Below are positions 22,551 through 33,971 of a DNA stretch of 64,000 nt, one piece after another. Location of the stretch: contig OX621234.1 in assembly GCA_951640165.1 (NCBI GenBank), positions 27,594,549 to 27,658,548 on the forward strand, in the 5' to 3' direction. Positions within the stretch are counted from its first letter, which is position 1; every line of letters starts with the position of its first letter. The notes beneath the pieces were generated by a model. That model did no database searches and was not told where the DNA came from. It saw only the letters and a program-made list of their open reading frames with translations. Source of the stretch: Pseudoips prasinana. Taxonomy: Eukaryota; Arthropoda; Insecta; Lepidoptera; Nolidae. Made by a program: the position numbers and the translations under genes.

Positions 22551-23029
22551 TAGCAAAAGACATGAATCTTTAATATGACAAAATAATTATTAATATAATT
22601 TAATTCTAAATCTAAGAAACATTTTTACGAGATTAACAACGTGAGCTGCAATCGATTAAACAATGACCGCCTTGAATGAGTTGTTTAAAAACAACAACAT
22701 GGCTGCGATTTTGAACTTTTTGTTCCCGAGCGACCATTTTAAATCGAAATCATCGAGCATTTTAAAAAAAATGTATGTCTATAGCCAATACCGAACAAGA
22801 TATACAATAGAAAAATACAATAGAAAAATTGTGCCATTTAAAAATTTCACCTTTATTTCAAGAAAACGAGATTGGTGCCATTTCTTTAAGATTTGTACGC
22901 AAATCGCCTTTGTGGTTGTAGGCCATGATTTAAGCTGATAGTGAGTACTAGTTAAGTGATAGTGTTTTCATAGTAAGTATTTAGGTAGTATGTGTATATA
23001 TAATTCATTAGATTTTAAGTACCCTGTAA
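22551..23029. other. Non-coding DNA upstream of the GC island
   Basis: A 91-codon open frame at 22663-22938 is K/F/N-rich and resembles no family I know; it is probably chance in AT-rich sequence. Confidence 0.4.
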
Positions 23030-23357
23030 CCTTGAAAGTGGGCTGTTGCGGCAGGTGGTAACCGCAAGAGAGGCGGCGGCGCCGCCGTCGCTCACTGCGA
23101 CAGCCGCTCCTCCGTCAGCTAGAAACGGATTAGACGCGGCCTTCACACGACGCTGTGGCGGCTGCCTTTGTGGAATAAATTCGGGAAATGTAGCTCGATA
23201 CGGAGCGGAGGCTGCGTAGTGAACTGTGTGGCGTGCGAGAAGGAGCGATCGCGGCGGGCTGCGGTGCGCGGCGGCGGCAGTGGCGACAGCGCCGCGCGCC
23301 CGGTCGGACGAGGCGGCGTCGCGACCATCGCCCGCGACACGTGTCGCGGCACTCGCG
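23030..23357 (+). promoter_or_regulatory. GC-rich island, probable promoter and 5' leader
   Basis: An abrupt change from AT-rich to strongly GC-rich, CpG-containing sequence begins at about 23035 and continues through the coding exon at 23358-23537 to about 23660. In an AT-rich insect genome this most often marks a 5' exon. The in-frame extension upstream to an ATG at 23226 would be alanine/arginine-rich and low in complexity, so I treat it as untranslated leader. I could not identify a transcription start. A TATAAAT at 23563-23569 lies downstream of the proposed donor and is probably not this gene's promoter. Confidence 0.5.
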
Positions 23358-23537
23358 ATGGGGACTACCCCACCGCCTGCCTCCTCCAAACAAAACAAGA
23401 GTAGACGGAAAATCTCGCTGCCATGGTTCAGACAGAGTTCAGTGAGCGTGCCTCACGCGGCACTTTCTCGCCAGCATACCATCGACACGCCAGGCTCGTT
23501 TCATGCGCGGCTGCTGAAGGGGAACCGCGAACGACAG
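23358..23537 (+). CDS. Probable first coding exon of a host signalling gene (RhoGEF candidate)
   Basis: Sixty codons from an ATG in good initiation context (G at -3 and +4) to CAG|GTGATG, ending in phase 0. The product begins MGTTPPPASSKQNKSRRKIS, then LPWFRQSS, LSRQHTIDTPGSFHARLL. It is basic and Ser/Thr-rich with no signal peptide, and RRKIS would fit a basophilic kinase site. The sequence is of high complexity and GC-rich, unlike surrounding chance frames. The next downstream exon I can support is the SH3 exon at 53405, which starts in phase 0, so the two would join in frame. An isoform-specific N-terminus of an SH3-containing Rho exchange factor (Trio/kalirin/UNC-73 or ephexin type) is my inference; no diagnostic DH/PH sequence is in the window. 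The donor is only moderate, and an alternative is a small unrelated protein ending at 23567. Confidence 0.5.
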
Positions 23538-24739
23538 GTGATGCTTCGGCGGCACTCTCGCCTATAAATGCAGCGGCGCAGGCGATGCATCCCAACCCCT
23601 GTGTGCCGCGCAGCCGCTGCGGCGCCGCCTCACTCCCGCGCTTGCACCGCTACTTGCATCCGCACCCCTCATCACAACACCATTAGACCCTGTTATGCAC
23701 GCAATGCGACGTACCGAGACTACGATAGCACTGATTGACACTAGTACCTATAGGATTTAGTATCATTTGAAGCCATTGTTACCTTGTAACGTTGTTATTT
23801 AAAAATGGCATAAGCCCTTGCGAGTGCTTGTTATTGTGTGTGGAAGGATTGAACTTTATACCACATTACGTGGTTTTCCCAGATTTAGGTTCAATACTTA
23901 GACGGAAAATTGTGTCTATTTAATAATTCTATTGAAGTACGTTGAATAAAATCATAATTAAAATAAATAAATTATAAAATCTATGGTGTACTATTAATTA
24001 TTGGGTTCTTTTTTATTATTTCGATTACTGCTAAATTAATTTTAGTTTACTACTGAATTGGCACAATTATTCGTATGATTTATATATGTATTTAAATATT
24101 TTACTCAGTTGCTTGATGCGTTCACGACTTTTGTTAGGAGTAATTACTGATGGCTGATATGAGTTTTGGTAATAATGGCAACATAATATTGGCCAATCAA
24201 CCGAAATAACAAATCGGCTATCTGTGGGCGTTATTAATGGTTTCTTTGACAGGTGATAAAAGCAAAGTAGGTGTATATATACATGTAATAATAAACATAT
24301 ATACATGTAACAATAATAGTGTCAAGTATTTAAGCCATTCTTATCATAAAAAAAAATATTCCTTTGCACGTAGCAAATAAACACAGTAAGACAGTAAGTT
24401 TAAGCCGATATAGTATATTTCTAATGCAACTTGAAATAGAATTAAGATTTTTTTTAAATTTGTCCCATGATTGGTATGACTTATAAATTATCATTCAGAA
24501 CATTATTATTATACCTATACGCTGTACCTATCGTATAAAATAAGTGACAAGTGACTTACCAAAGTGAACTGTGATGTCCAATTTTACAAGATGTTTTAGA
24601 ATTACCATTACTAAAATTAAATTGCATAAATTAACATTACATAAATAACAATTATTTAATGATGCGCAATACTGGCGATTCTGACTTTTACTGCACTAAA
24701 CTAATATAAATGTCATAACATCTGTGTAATTTCATTATA
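23538..24739. other. Tail of the GC island, then AT-rich DNA
   Basis: GC-rich until about 23660 (CGCCTATAAATGCAGCGG at 23559), then AT-rich. Nothing further recognised; ATATACATGTAA is repeated at 24276 and 24299. Confidence 0.4.
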
Positions 24740-24850
24740 TCAGCCGAAAGATGTCCACCGCTGGACAAAGGCCTCCCCCAAGGATCTCCACAATAGCCGG
24801 TCCTGTCTAATTTAGCTCGTATCAAAATAATAGGTATACATGGAATTGCC
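24740..24850 (-). repeat. Retrotransposon 3'-end fragment, inverted
   Basis: GATGTCCACCGCTGGACAAA, GGCCTCCCCCAAGGATCTCC and ACAATAGCCGGTCCTG form a block well known in Lepidoptera; it is the reverse complement of the type of end seen at 17796-17955. Confidence 0.6.
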
Positions 24851-27182
24851 AAACATCTAAAACTGCGCACTTAAGCGGGCGCCGCGGCGCCGGTACGTGT
24901 TTGTATTTATATATTGCACTTAAGTAATCACACCAGGCGCTTTTCTTATATCAACATTGTTATAAATATTATTAAGTACGCTAGCCTTCACTCAGTTGAA
25001 ATAAGGTAGTTATGGTCCTATGAAAAATAAAGGGTAATATTTTAAAATGCCGTTCCTACAGCAGGCATGCCTGTTGTATTCACTCTATAATTTCACAGAT
25101 CAAGCGGTAGCATAGTATACCTCCACATACAGACAAAACATTGGTAGATTGTTCTAAAGATATGTGAGCTAAAATGAAAACAATTGTGTATTCCTATTTA
25201 TTTACATACTCAGGAGCTCATCAAATAAAATGATAATTCAAATATTTTAAACTGCGTTTAATGATCATGTAGGCTTTCGAGTTTAATTGAGTGATCTTTG
25301 TTTTAGAATTGTCTTACTGGGAAGAACTGTCTAATTGGGAATATAAGTAAGTTTATTAATACGAGAGGGTATCTCGTATAGTATGAAATAGCACCGTATT
25401 GCTCTTCCGCCCCAATTTTACTGACTGATTAATTTCCAATCGAAGTGATTATCTTTTGAATAATAAAGTCGAGTCTCTATTCCTTCAACTGGTATCTTTA
25501 GACTTTATGAAGAAATATTTCGTTGAAGGTATCTTGATTATAGTTAAATTGTGAATTGTCTCGTGATGCGTAATATTAATATGTAAATTGGCATTCCACA
25601 ACTCTGACCACGAAAATATATTTGTAAGTTACGTGAAACATGAATTCAAAATTGTATTACTTGTTTCAGTTTGTTCTAGTTTGGGACATGCCTTTTAAAA
25701 ATAAGTTAAAAGCAGTTGTCCTTTATAAGCTGTGAAAGGTCTGTAAGTTCCTAATTTGGCCTGCCGCGGGGCTTTTAACCTAGCGCTTTTAAATGTTTAC
25801 AAGTCCCTGGCTACATTACATATCGCATTATCAATCGGATTGAAAAGTAATTATATACAGGAAGATTACTCTTTGGTCGCATGCTCTCGAACTCTGAAAG
25901 TTATTCTCTGGGCAATCATTTCAAATCAGTCGGCTCCTGTTTTAACCGGTAATCTATTCTCTTGTTCCTTAAGTTCGCCATCCCATTATGACAATTAAAC
26001 TGTATATGATGTCACAAAAAGGTTTCTATCGTTTTTATACTAAAACTATGAACCCAGTTTGAAGCCTCGTCTCTGTGTTTTGTGTGACACTCGGTCAATG
26101 GTAACTTTGCTGCAAACGAATGGATCGGTTGAATACAGCTTTTTGTGTGATAGCTTTTATTTCTTTCGAGATGGTATTTGTTACTTTATTCTTTTTATTC
26201 GTTGAGAAATACTTTAAGAAAGAAAATAATATCCTGGGTCATTATTCACGCTAAACTAAGCAGAGCCTGTACTATGGAAACCAGATAATTGATATATTAC
26301 ATTTACTTCTTTTCTTTTAATGCTATCTGTTTACTCTTATATTCATTTTATTGAAAACGATTCTAATAAAGAAAAGTTGAAGGTAGTGCTATGTTTGTAA
26401 AACAGTAATGATATACTAGTGTTATTTATTGGAAGAATACTCGTTAGTGCTAATACTTTAAATTTATTTATCACACCTCGCCCACGTTTTCTCGCACCGT
26501 GTTGATAAAGATGTGAGGCTGACTTTCATCATAAAGAAATAAATAAAAAATGTAACAGACGTATCCCTGTATTTTACAATATTTACTAGCTACTTTAGCT
26601 GGAGAGTGAACCCGATTATAACATGAATTGTATTGGATGTCATAAGAAACTACCAAAACGGGGACCATAAAAAATATTATATTATATATTTATAAATGTA
26701 TGTTTCATGTATTTCTAATACAACGTATTATGTATTCCACGCGTCCTAAATTTCGCTTACTTTTATAATTTAACGTCTTTTTGACATTAATAGTAGAAAA
26801 ATAAATTTTAATCGCCTGAACAACACAATTTTTTTCACAATAACCATTTAGGAAACCCGTTATGTTATGGAATGAAGGTTGTAAACAATGTTAACTTTCT
26901 AATCAGAATTATTTTCTCCAATTGTCCAAATCGGTTTGAATTATGCTACCAAGTTGGACCAAGCGGCCCACTTAGAGTAGCCTGACGTTTACTGTTAGCC
27001 TATGAGACTGCTTCTCCGGAAAATCTTTTAGTCTTCTCCAGTAGAGTGCCATGCGAAAAATTGCTATTCTCTTCGAATTCTCCCCGAAACAGGCTCAGCC
27101 TAGTGTGAAGTGTTTTAGCGAAGACAAACCCTTGTACAAATGTTTTCTGCCAATAAACGTTTTATTTATTTATTTATTTGAC
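24851..27182. other. Non-coding DNA with one SINE scrap
   Basis: 26235-26290 carries an inverted piece of SINE family B (ACTAAGCAGAGCCTGTACTA, GGAAACCAGATAA). An 81-codon frame at 25756-25998 has no recognisable motif. A (TTTA)n tail at 27157-27179 precedes the next SINE. Confidence 0.4.
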
Positions 27183-27436
27183 TGTCACCATAGCCTAGTT
27201 GGTAGTGCTCCTGCCTACGAAGCTGGTGGTCCTGGGTTCGAATACCGGTAAGTGCAAATATTTGTGTGATGAGCACGAATATTTGTTTCTGAGTCATGGA
27301 TGTTTTCTATGTATATATGTATTTATCTATCTATATAAGTATGTATATCGTCGCCTGGTACCCATAGTACAAGCTTTGCTTAGTTTGGGGCTAGGATGAT
27401 CTGTGTGACATAGTCCCCAGATATTATTATTATTTT
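27183..27436 (+). repeat. tRNA-derived SINE, family B, full length
   Basis: A box (CATAGCCTAGTTGGTAGTGC) and B box (GGGTTCGAATACC), then GTGCAAATATTTGTGTGATG, TCTATCTATATAAGTATGTA, GTCGCCTGGTACCCATAGTA, TTTGGGGCTAGGATGATCTG and a tail of (ATT)4 at 27423-27434. The Dong-like element begins directly after this tail in the opposite orientation. Confidence 0.85.
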
Positions 27437-30400
27437 TGTCTGTTCTTTATTTTCTCGAAATATTTTTCGGTTAGTAATGATGCCTACGGGCTTACGCCAA
27501 GTCAGCATCATATTCTTGCAGGGATTCGTTATTGTAGGTGTCATCCTGTAAAAACTTTCGCACAATTCGGCAAGTGTTAAGAATTGCTGCTTTTTGCATA
27601 GTTATGTATGTATTTTCTGGTAAATCTAACAAACGGAGTGAGTGATGTAAGTATTTTGGAATGATACCAGTACTGGAGAGCACCAATGGCACAATGAATA
27701 CTTTCTCCATTTTCCATATTCTTACTACTTCTTCTTTTAAATCTGTGTACTTCTGTATTTTCTCTGTAACAGTTTTTTGGACGTTATGTGTGTTAGGAAC
27801 GGCAATATCAATCAAATATGTTATTTTATTGGCTTTATCTATTAAAGTAATATCAGGTCTATTATTATGTATTGTTTTGTCTGTTAGTATGGCTCTGTCG
27901 AAATATAATTTGTGGATGATGCTGTCCAATACTGGTTTGGGAGAATATTGGTAATAAGGCGTCAGATTTCTCTCAATTAATTTGTGTTTAACAGCAAGTT
28001 TTTGGTGAATTATGTATGCTACTTGGTTATGTCGATGGGTGTAATCCGATTGGGTAAGACTAGGGCAAGCACTCGTAATATGTTGGATTGTTTCTGAGTG
28101 TCGGTGACATTTACGGCATTTATCAGTTTTTAAATTAGGGTCCTTCAGAATGAATTTTTTGTAATTATTTGTATTAATGATTTGATCTTGAATAGCAACG
28201 ATAAAGCCCTCTGTTTCTGGAAAAAGATATCCAAGTTTTAACCACTTATTAGAAGCTTGTAAATCAATATGGTTGTTTTCAAGATCCTGCAGGTGTCTAC
28301 CGTGTAACTCCTTACTACGCCATTTCGTTAATTTTATTGTTTCATTTTCCTTACTTGAACTAAATGTGCGATCTGTGTTTATTAAGTTTAATGGCGTAAA
28401 TTTTTTATCAGATTCTACTGTAGCTAAATGTATTTTACTTTTTTCAGCCTTACTATAAAAGAATGTTCTAAGATTGTTTACCTGGTTTTCCCAAAGAGCT
28501 TTGATATCTGTAAGCCCTCTTCCACCCATACGCCTTTGGATCGAAATACGTTCTATTGCGGACTTTGGATGTAGATGTTTATATTTCGTTAAAATGGTGC
28601 GGATTTTAATTTCTAATTTATTTATGTCGGTAACTGACCACTTGATTACTCCAAAGGAATAAGTCAGAATTGGAACAGCGTAGGTGTTAATAGCTTTAAA
28701 TAGATTTTTGGAGCACAATGGTCTCTTACAGATTTTATGTATCCTATTAGTAAATTCTTCACTCAGACCTTTTTTTAATTCAGTGTGGTTAACAGACTTC
28801 CCTTCGTGCAGACCTAAATATTTATATGTTTCGCCTTCTTCCATTGTTGTGAAAAAATCATTCTGCTTATTCTCATTAGTTATTTTACCTGATTTCAATT
28901 TAAGCATTTTATATTTATCTAATCCAAAAGTCATGTTAATATCTTTACTAAATTGAGCAGTTATTTGTATTAATTTATTCATTTCCGTCTCAGATTTAGC
29001 GAATAATTTAATATCATCCATATACATAAGATGATTAACAGATACACCTAATGTTAGTTTATATCCTAAATTTGACCTGTTGAGTATGTTAGATAATGGA
29101 TTAAGGGCCATACAAAACCATAGGGGACTCAGAGAATCTCCTTGGAAAATGCCATTTGATATTGATATCTCGTCAGTTGTTACAGAATTATTACCAATTT
29201 TTAAAGAAAGTGTGGTTCTCCAAGTTTTCATGGAATTTTTCAAAAAGGTTATTATATGATTATCAATTTTGTACAACTGCAATACTCGTATGAGCCAAGA
29301 ATGAGGGACACTGTCGAATGCTTTCTTATAATCTATATATGTGAGGTATAAGTTACGATTATGAGTAGTCGCATGTTTAAGTATAGTAGAATCTATTATC
29401 AACTGTTCTTTGCATCCCATATGGTTTTGACGGCAGCCTTTTTGTTCTTCAGCAAGAAGGTTGTTTTGAGAGATGTGTGCATTAATTTTTACAGTAATAC
29501 ATGAAGTTATTAATTTATAAATCGTCGGTAGACATGTAATGGGACGATACTGAGACGGGTCAGCAGTATTACTGCTTTTTGGAATCATAAAAGTTATTCC
29601 TTTAGTGATAAACGAGGGTAGTGTTACAGTTCCTCTTATAATATCTGTTATAACCTTAGCGAGTCTGCAGTGTAACCTAACAAATTTTTTATACCAAAAA
29701 TTATATATACGATCAATGCCGGCAGCTTTCCAATTCTTCATTCTCTTTGTTATTACTTCTATATCTGTTCTGCTGATTTCTGTAAATTTCATCGCTCCAA
29801 CATTTTCTGTACTTTCTTCTTCATTTTTTATCCACTCAGCTGAATTATTATGGTCATCTCCTTTTTTCCATAGGTTGCTCCAATAGTTTGTAAGTTCTAT
29901 ATTTGAGGGTAATTCAGCATTAGCTCTCGTATTTTCGTGTGTAGCTTGAAGTGATCTGTAAAAGCCTTTCTCATTTGTTGTAAATAGTACGTTATCTACT
30001 TTTCTTTGAAGCGATTTCTTATATCTTGCCAACCTTTGTGCCTTGAGTGTTACTTTTTGTTTTAAAGTGTCCAAAAATTCTTCTGGTCGCCTATTATTTC
30101 TTTCATGAGATGAATGCAATTTATATGTTTTAAAAATTTGGTCGACGTGTTTTTGTAATTTAATATGTCTATTGCCATTTATGTAATGTGTCAATCTCGC
30201 GATATCTGCCCGCAATTTCTTAATGTCATTTTCTAATCTCATAAGCCACGCTGGTTTAATATTATCAAATCTCTGTTTATAATGTTCGGATTCTGAAAAT
30301 ATTTTATAGCGCAGCTCTTTTGTTATTACAAATGCGCAACAATAGATTAGTGTGTTTAATTGTGTTATGTCAGATTCTATTGAATGAAAATTATCTAAAA

Positions 30401-31727
30401 TCTTTTCATTGAAGATGTGTAGCAATTCATACAGTTGCCTATTTTCCCGTAATCGAGGTAGTTTAGGGCGCGAAGATGGGTCGGTGCCTGTATATAGAGT
30501 AATAGCATCTTGGAGTTTACTTGATAGATTTAGAATATATAAATCTTCCGGTTCAGTAATTGTTGGTAGAGAGATACTAGCTGTATTTACTTGCGTAGGA
30601 GTTAATATGCATTCTGAAACCTGGGAATGTGAGAACCAAGAATGATGCAGTGTTATGTCATCATTATGTGTATCTGTAAGTTGACTGCGTGTATCAGTGT
30701 GTGGTAACGAATTTTGATCTACAGAACGTCTTGATGGTTCAGAATAGGTGATGGTGCTCATTTCTCTTTCTATCTGTTCTGACACTTCATTTCTTAACCT
30801 ATTAATAAGATCTTCCGATAAAAGGTTATTTCTTATAATGACCCTTCTTTGATCTGCTACTCTTTGTGCAGTGGCGTTAAAATGAGGGTATTTTAATTTA
30901 AAATGTTCGAATAGTTTACTACAATACATTGTCTTATCAGTATCTAATTTAGTTATATATAAATATGTACGCATGATAAATATATTTATATCCTTGTCCC
31001 ATTTCATGCGTACTCTTGGTTTGCCAGCTTTGGTGGTCGCAGGTTGGTGGACAAATTCCTCTTGCGAAACATCCTCAGCCAGATTAGCTGTTGGAGGTGT
31101 ATGATGGTTTAATTTACTATCGTCAGTTTGTTGGTCAGAATATTCGGCAGTAAATGTGTAGGTCGAAACCCGCCTGTTCAGTTTCGGACCACCGATGGTT
31201 CGCATGCTGTGACACCCAGCACCGGCTCCAGGTGTACCCTGGCTGCTACCCCCAGGAAGTGCTTCTACTTGAGATTTAGTTGTAGAACGGAGATTGTATC
31301 GCCTTTCGACAAATACAGGTATAAAATTATTGGTCTGAATATTTGAAGTGTGATAGGGTGCGAAGCTTTGGTATTCTGAAGAAGATGGGGATGGTATGAA
31401 GGAAGAAGTTGATGGGCTAAATGGTTCCACTGTCAAAGGGCTACTAGAGATTGAAGCTGCTAAAGCTTGAGAGTGAAAAGTTGTCTGCGGTACGTTGCCC
31501 CCCCCAGAGTACGAAGGGCTGCCCGAGCTAGGCTCGGGACGGGATTCTCCAGTGGGGTTACCACTGGTACCCGCCTGGGGACGTCTTTTTCTTGTAAGTA
31601 CCATTTTCATACCGCAGATAAAGAGTTTGCCTTAGCCTTGTTGGCCGCGTAAGTTTCATCAGTACGCGTGTCCGTCCCCCACGTGGCCAGATGGTCAGCA
31701 CGGACGTAAGGTAGGGCTTTGGGGGAC
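27437..31727 (-). mobile_element. Dong/R4-type non-LTR retrotransposon, apparently near full length
   Basis: On the minus strand the element has a ~117-bp leader, one ORF of 1372 codons and a short ~55-bp 3' end, and it is bounded by TTA-type microsatellite on both sides ((ATT)4 at 27423-27434; (TTA)8 at 31728-31751). Insertion into TAA repeats is the known target preference of Bombyx Dong, and the protein architecture fits the R4 clade. The intact frame suggests a young copy. There is no poly(A) tail, as expected for this clade. Confidence 0.8.
27492..31610 (-). CDS. Dong/R4-type retrotransposon polyprotein (reverse transcriptase and RLE endonuclease)
   Basis: 1372 uninterrupted codons. Residues 1-190 are Ser/Pro-rich and of low complexity. 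A Myb-like segment at about 200-262 (KWDKDINIFIMRTYLY...NATAQRVADQRR) is probably DNA-binding. Reverse transcriptase spans roughly 610-1000, with KAAGIDRIYNFW, FQGDSLSPLWF and the active-site YMDD at 863-866. A zinc knuckle follows at 1165-1182 (Cys-X2-Cys-X8-His-X4-Cys), then a restriction-like endonuclease with P1252-D1253 and the downstream LIDIAVP segment (D1268), i.e. PD-(D/E)XK type. This order (single ORF, C-terminal CCHC plus RLE, no apurinic endonuclease) defines the R2/R4/Dong group. It performs target-primed reverse transcription. Start chosen at the first Met after an upstream stop; Met3 is an alternative. No defect is visible. Confidence 0.9.
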   Translation of the reverse strand: MKMVLTRKRRPQAGTSGNPTGESRPEPSSGSPSYSGGGNVPQTTFHSQALAASISSSPLTVEPFSPSTSSFIPSPSSSEYQSFAPYHTSNIQTNNFIPVFVERRYNLRSTTKSQVEALPGGSSQGTPGAGAGCHSMRTIGGPKLNRRVSTYTFTAEYSDQQTDDSKLNHHTPPTANLAEDVSQEEFVHQPATTKAGKPRVRMKWDKDINIFIMRTYLYITKLDTDKTMYCSKLFEHFKLKYPHFNATAQRVADQRRVIIRNNLLSEDLINRLRNEVSEQIEREMSTITYSEPSRRSVDQNSLPHTDTRSQLTDTHNDDITLHHSWFSHSQVSECILTPTQVNTASISLPTITEPEDLYILNLSSKLQDAITLYTGTDPSSRPKLPRLRENRQLYELLHIFNEKILDNFHSIESDITQLNTLIYCCAFVITKELRYKIFSESEHYKQRFDNIKPAWLMRLENDIKKLRADIARLTHYINGNRHIKLQKHVDQIFKTYKLHSSHERNNRRPEEFLDTLKQKVTLKAQRLARYKKSLQRKVDNVLFTTNEKGFYRSLQATHENTRANAELPSNIELTNYWSNLWKKGDDHNNSAEWIKNEEESTENVGAMKFTEISRTDIEVITKRMKNWKAAGIDRIYNFWYKKFVRLHCRLAKVITDIIRGTVTLPSFITKGITFMIPKSSNTADPSQYRPITCLPTIYKLITSCITVKINAHISQNNLLAEEQKGCRQNHMGCKEQLIIDSTILKHATTHNRNLYLTYIDYKKAFDSVPHSWLIRVLQLYKIDNHIITFLKNSMKTWRTTLSLKIGNNSVTTDEISISNGIFQGDSLSPLWFCMALNPLSNILNRSNLGYKLTLGVSVNHLMYMDDIKLFAKSETEMNKLIQITAQFSKDINMTFGLDKYKMLKLKSGKITNENKQNDFFTTMEEGETYKYLGLHEGKSVNHTELKKGLSEEFTNRIHKICKRPLCSKNLFKAINTYAVPILTYSFGVIKWSVTDINKLEIKIRTILTKYKHLHPKSAIERISIQRRMGGRGLTDIKALWENQVNNLRTFFYSKAEKSKIHLATVESDKKFTPLNLINTDRTFSSSKENETIKLTKWRSKELHGRHLQDLENNHIDLQASNKWLKLGYLFPETEGFIVAIQDQIINTNNYKKFILKDPNLKTDKCRKCHRHSETIQHITSACPSLTQSDYTHRHNQVAYIIHQKLAVKHKLIERNLTPYYQYSPKPVLDSIIHKLYFDRAILTDKTIHNNRPDITLIDKANKITYLIDIAVPNTHNVQKTVTEKIQKYTDLKEEVVRIWKMEKVFIVPLVLSSTGIIPKYLHHSLRLLDLPENTYITMQKAAILNTCRIVRKFLQDDTYNNESLQEYDADLA

Positions 31728-31751
31728 TTATTATTATTATTATTATTATTA
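31728..31751. repeat. (TTA)8 microsatellite at the 5' junction of the Dong-like element
   Basis: Eight perfect TTA units; with the (ATT)4 at 27423-27434 they bracket the retrotransposon and probably represent its split target. Confidence 0.9.
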
Positions 31752-33971
31752 GCGCTCTCGGGGGTTGGGGAGGGGGAGGGGTTCCGGATCTAAAGCCTAA
31801 ACATGCGATAGCATTCAACGACCAAAAAAGTGGTCTGGGTAGCCATATGTGCCTTAATTTACACCTTACTTTTGTGTTATGGTTTGATAATGCCATTTGT
31901 ACTGGTAGATAGCGCCTCGAATACCTCATGTTCTGTCGATGATAAATAACGTCCTACTTTTTGTCGGGGGTAAGAAAAGAGCGGTGTTACTCACTGCTCT
32001 TTTCTTCTCACATTTTGATCTTCGTTCCAGAAGGAATTTTATATTAGTAACCAAATAAATCAATTGCAAATGTCGTGTGGTATAAGAGTGCTAAGCTTAT
32101 TACGAACTCGTGACCAGATTGAGCCTCCCCTCATTCTGCTCGGGCATCCATTTGCATTCAATCGTAATAACCTAACTATCGCCCTTGTTCCACATGTAGT
32201 TGAAAAGATCTATTTCAATGATTTGTAAGTAATAAAACATTTAAGAGCGATAAAAGCTAATATCAGTAGCGCTTAGACATTGTAGGATGCTTCCCGTGGT
32301 ATACTATCTCACTAATAAAGCCACATGCCGAATATATAATCGAGGTCTCTCCATACGCAACGAACACAAATTTAAAAAGTACAGACAGCTCAAAATAGTC
32401 AAGTAATAACGTCGTATAGCTTTATTTACATTTACATCACTTCTTCTTTCGGATTTTTAGGTCACTGATAAAGACTAACAGTGGTCTCGTAACGTTTGTT
32501 TCCCCATGTTCCAAGCGATCAAAAAAAACATACAAAAAAGTTACCTATACGTTTGTTCAACACATACCTTCATATTATATTATTGAAATTAACTATGCAT
32601 ATTAACGTTCAGAGTACAGGACAAATGCTCGAAACAAGTACGTGAAGGACATTGATTCAGAAGGAAAATGAAAGACATAATAGATAAGTACAGTGACTGC
32701 ACTTATAAGTACATAATAATATTATGGTAAATAAATTCCACCCATACAGAGTTGAGAAATGACGATCCATTCGTACGAATCTTTAAGACCAAGTTATGAA
32801 ACAGATGAGCGTTTAGCAAAATCGATTAAAATAAAATAATAAAAACAAATCTAATGGTAAAATTTTCGGGAAACACATCTTCATAAAATGGACTGAAAAT
32901 CTATTTGTAGAATGTTAATACAAAGATAGCAAAGAAGCTCAATTACTAAACCTGCTCTCCGTCTATCTAACACAGGAATATACATACATACAGGTAACGT
33001 TAGTTTGAAGGCTGTTCATATTTTCACAGAATATGTGAAAATATGTATATTCTATCATATGAAACAGCAATCTAACGTAGAAATTTTTGGGATGGATACT
33101 TCATAACAAGAAATCACCATTATTTTGTTTGGCTGGCTAATTGTCCCATTCGTACTTGGTTCAATGAATATGATGAAAATTGTATTGTTCGCTTGTTCAG
33201 CATTCGTTGTTATGTGATGACTGTGAAATAATAACATTCATTTGTCTCATACTTCCTGATCCACGGGGTTCTATGCATTATCCATTTTCTTTAAATTATT
33301 CCGGAGTTAGTGTTGCAGTTCCATTTCATAAAGTGAATCTATTTGTTATGTAGGGAACACAAGTTTAGTTACGGCAAATGAACCTTGTTCGGTGAAGCCG
33401 AGAAATCCCTCTACGCTAACATGAAAAAAGTAAAATGCGTACACACAAAAGTATAATACATAAAAAGTATACTTATGCAATTCACACACGGCAGAAGTGA
33501 ATCTTTAGAAACGTTACCTACAATAAAATGAGATGCATAGATTATTAGAATAATTAAAAGGTTTAATATTTTTATAATATTTTTTACGAATCTTAAAACT
33601 TATTTTAATTTTTATGCACAATATTACATTTCGTATATATTTACATATTTAAGATATATTATGACACATTAATATGATTGAATAATTTCACTTTGAACAA
33701 ACGACACGACATGTTTAGGATAACTAAAGTAGGAAATAAACGCTCTTGTTTTAATTTGATTATCTTTGGTATTTGATTAGTCTTTTTAAATTAAATTTCG
33801 TGTCTAGAAACTCAATATACGATATATCTGTATCATGCATCTAATCCTAAATTTACATTAAAATTGTATAGAAACAAATACCCAGTATAAACACAAATAT
33901 AACTGTTTGTAAAATTAATACTAATAAAGTAATAATGTTAATAAATTTAAATGGATATAATTTTTATAAAT
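31752..33971. other. Non-coding DNA; GC-richer start and a small hairpin
   Basis: 31752-31800 is G-rich (GGGTTGGGGAGGGGGAGGGG). A hairpin at 31972-32006 has 15-bp arms (one mismatch) and a TTACT loop. A 12-bp hairpin lies at 33017-33045 (CATATTTTCACA arms). No gene recognised. Confidence 0.45.

Noticed and set aside
22663..22938. 91-codon open frame as a gene
   Set aside because: K/F/N-rich translation as expected from AT-rich DNA, with no motif, no promoter signal and no splice context.
23015..23398. 127-codon minus-strand frame in the GC island
   Set aside because: Low-complexity Ala/Arg translation that mirrors the + strand exon region. GC-rich DNA has few stops, and no splice or family evidence supports it.
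23563..23569. TATA box as promoter of the exon at 23358
   Set aside because: It lies downstream of the start codon and the proposed donor, so it cannot drive that exon.
27661..29886. Several + strand open frames of 60-97 codons
   Set aside because: All are antisense shadows of the 1372-codon retrotransposon ORF.
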